Positions 4,950-5,925 of a stretch of DNA of 5,925 nucleotides are shown here, one piece after another. Positions within the stretch are counted from its first letter, which is position 1. Each line of letters begins with the position of its first letter. A program made the position numbers and the translations under genes. The notes below the pieces were generated by a model that did no database searches, was not told the DNA's origin, and saw nothing but the letters and a program-made list of their open reading frames with translations. Source of the DNA: CAIWHR01 sp040006895. GTDB lineage: Bacteria; Pseudomonadota; Gammaproteobacteria; Burkholderiales; Casimicrobiaceae. Where the stretch lies: positions 1-5,925 of the forward strand of contig JBDTWB010000225.1 in the NCBI GenBank assembly GCA_040006895.1. Direction: 5' to 3'.

Positions 4950-5075
4950 ATGGACACCCGCCACTACGATGCCACGAAGCCGCACGCCGGGGTGGTGGCT
5001 ACGAGGCCCGCAACAAGGCCGGCCTCGGCAACCGCGATTGCAGGCCCGGTCGCAACCCAGGAAGGCAAGCCGTGA
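4950..5075 (+). CDS. Possible 41-residue leader ORF overlapping tcuA
   Basis: An ATG at 4950 opens 41 codons ending in TGA at 5073-5075. That stop overlaps the tcuA GTG start (5072-5074) in a GTGA junction, the layout of translational coupling. The peptide is rich in Ala, Thr and Pro (20 of 41) with a short tandem ATRPATRPA at 17-25. It has no signal peptide, membrane segment or known motif. There is no Shine-Dalgarno; the -10 TACAAT places the transcript start at or next to the ATG, so translation could be leaderless. It may be a real coupled small protein or leader, or a non-coding 5' region that happens to be open. I do not recognise it. Confidence 0.35.
   Translation: MDTRHYDATKPHAGVVATRPATRPASATAIAGPVATQEGKP
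5059..5065 (+). promoter_or_regulatory. Ribosome binding site fixing the tcuA GTG start
   Basis: AGGAAGG lies 6 bases before GTG at 5072, a near-ideal Shine-Dalgarno. It marks GTG as the start and lies inside the 3' end of the 41-codon leader ORF. Confidence 0.8.
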
Positions 5076-5925
5076 TCGACGTGCTGGTGATCGGGGGCGG
5101 CAACGCGGCGCTCTGTGCGGCGCTGATGGCCGCCGAGGCGGGGGCGAGCGTGCTCGTGCTCGAGGCGTCGCCGCGAGACTGGCGCGGCGGCAATTCGCAG
5201 CACACCCGCAATCTTCGCTGCATGCACGATGCACCCCAGGACGTGCTGGTCGATAGTTACCCGGAAGAGGAGTACTGGCAGGACCTGCTTAAGGTCACGG
5301 ACGGCGCAACCGACGAGCGGCTCGCCCGGCTGGTGATCCGCGCATCGTCGACCTGTCGGCCCTGGATGCGCCGCCATGGCGTGCACTTCCAGCCGTCGCT
5401 CTCGGGTGCCCTGCATACTGCCCGCACCAACGCCTTCTTCATGGGTGGCGGCAAGGCACTGGTGAACGCCTTCTACCGGAGTGCCGAGGCGCTCGGCGTC
5501 GACATCCGCTACGACGCACGCGTGGATCGCCTGGAACTGCGCGACGGCCGATTCGTGGCCGCGTTCGTGGGTGAGGAGCGCATCGAAGCCCGGGCCTGCG
5601 TGCTCGCCGCCGGCGGTTTCGAATCGAATCGCGAGTGGCTGCGGGAGGCGTGGGGGGTCAACGAGCGAGGCGAGCATCCTGCAGACAATTTCCTGATCCG
5701 CGGTACGCGCTTCAACACCGGAACCGTGTTGCGTTTCATGATCGACGCCGGTGCCGACACCATCGGCGATGCGACCCAGGCGCATATGGTCGCCATCGAT
5801 GCACGGGCGCCGCTCTACGACGGCGGCATCTGCACCCGCATCGATTGCGTGTCGCTGGGGGTAGTGGTCAACCGCGACGCCCAGCGCTTCTACGACGAGG
5901 GCGAGGATTTCTGGCCGAAGCGCTA
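5072..5925 (+). CDS. tcuA: FAD-dependent tricarballylate dehydrogenase TcuA (3' end outside window)
   Basis: The first 284 residues of a flavoprotein that oxidises tricarballylate to cis-aconitate, letting it enter the TCA cycle. In the known system TcuB re-oxidises the flavin and TcuC imports the substrate. The N-terminal Rossmann FAD motif is VLVIGGGNAALCAA (4-17), with E31 at the end of strand 2 (LVLEASP) for ribose binding. TcuA signatures follow: RGGNSQHTRNLR (38-49), YPEEEYWQDLL, RTNAFFMGGGKALVNAFYR, VLAAGGFESN, NFLIRGTRFNTGTVLRF, AIDARAP and FYDEGEDFWPKRY at the window edge. The fumarate reductase/succinate dehydrogenase flavoprotein fold is implied. Family members are about 460-470 residues, so roughly 180 are missing because the window stops, not by truncation. 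The GTG start has AGGAAGG 6 bases upstream. tcuB and tcuC are expected downstream but not visible. A cobZ-like annotation is the main alternative, since CobZ contains a TcuA-like half. Confidence 0.92.
   Translation, partial: MIDVLVIGGGNAALCAALMAAEAGASVLVLEASPRDWRGGNSQHTRNLRCMHDAPQDVLVDSYPEEEYWQDLLKVTDGATDERLARLVIRASSTCRPWMRRHGVHFQPSLSGALHTARTNAFFMGGGKALVNAFYRSAEALGVDIRYDARVDRLELRDGRFVAAFVGEERIEARACVLAAGGFESNREWLREAWGVNERGEHPADNFLIRGTRFNTGTVLRFMIDAGADTIGDATQAHMVAIDARAPLYDGGICTRIDCVSLGVVVNRDAQRFYDEGEDFWPKR

Noticed and set aside
4964..5785. 273-codon minus-strand frame opposite tcuA
   Set aside because: It is antisense to an unmistakable TcuA reading frame and has no recognisable motif or ribosome binding site.
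1..5925. CRISPR array, insertion sequence, toxin-antitoxin or defence locus
   Set aside because: No spaced repeat array, transposase or terminal repeats were seen. The RHH protein pairs with an esterase, not a toxin.

Overview
The window is GC-rich chromosomal DNA with strong G/C preference at third codon positions. The gene content fits a polyhydroxyalkanoate-cycling, metabolically versatile Betaproteobacterium (Burkholderiales/Rhodocyclales-like): a tricarballylate dehydrogenase, a PHB-depolymerase-family esterase paired with a ribbon-helix-helix regulator, and a stand-alone ABC_sub_bind-type solute-binding protein. The lineage is inferred from gene content and composition; there is no rRNA or other phylogenetic marker.

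Layout, left to right. (1) A complete tRNA-His with encoded G-1 and CCA opens the window. (2) About 760 bases with no convincing gene follow; they hold a 16-bp palindrome and a weak terminator-like hairpin. (3) On the minus strand is a 154-residue hemerythrin (HHE) protein with a GTG start, followed by a perfect 11-bp-arm hairpin. (4) Divergent from it is a plus-strand pair: a CopG/RHH regulator and, 22 bases later with a TTG start, a cytoplasmic PHB-depolymerase-family esterase. Two good sigma70-like promoters and a 7-bp-arm dyad with 11-12-bp-spaced direct repeats precede the regulator, which suggests autoregulation. (5) About 370 bases hold at best a frameshifted, unrecognised minus-strand reading frame. 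(6) On the minus strand is a periplasmic ABC_sub_bind-family binding protein with no permease or ATPase beside it. (7) A divergent intergenic region of about 330 bases has several inverted repeats, a direct repeat and a TACAAT -10 box. (8) A possible leaderless 41-codon ORF overlaps the GTG start of tcuA by 4 bases. tcuA (FAD-dependent tricarballylate dehydrogenase) runs off the right edge.

Two functional themes can be read: a self-regulated polymer/ester hydrolase unit, and the start of a tricarballylate/citrate-type catabolic locus with a divergent solute-binding protein. Nothing here looks like a phage, an insertion sequence, a CRISPR array or a defence system. The most original signals are regulatory: the RHH operator architecture, the leader ORF coupled to tcuA, and the structured spacer upstream of it. 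No wholly new system is evident.
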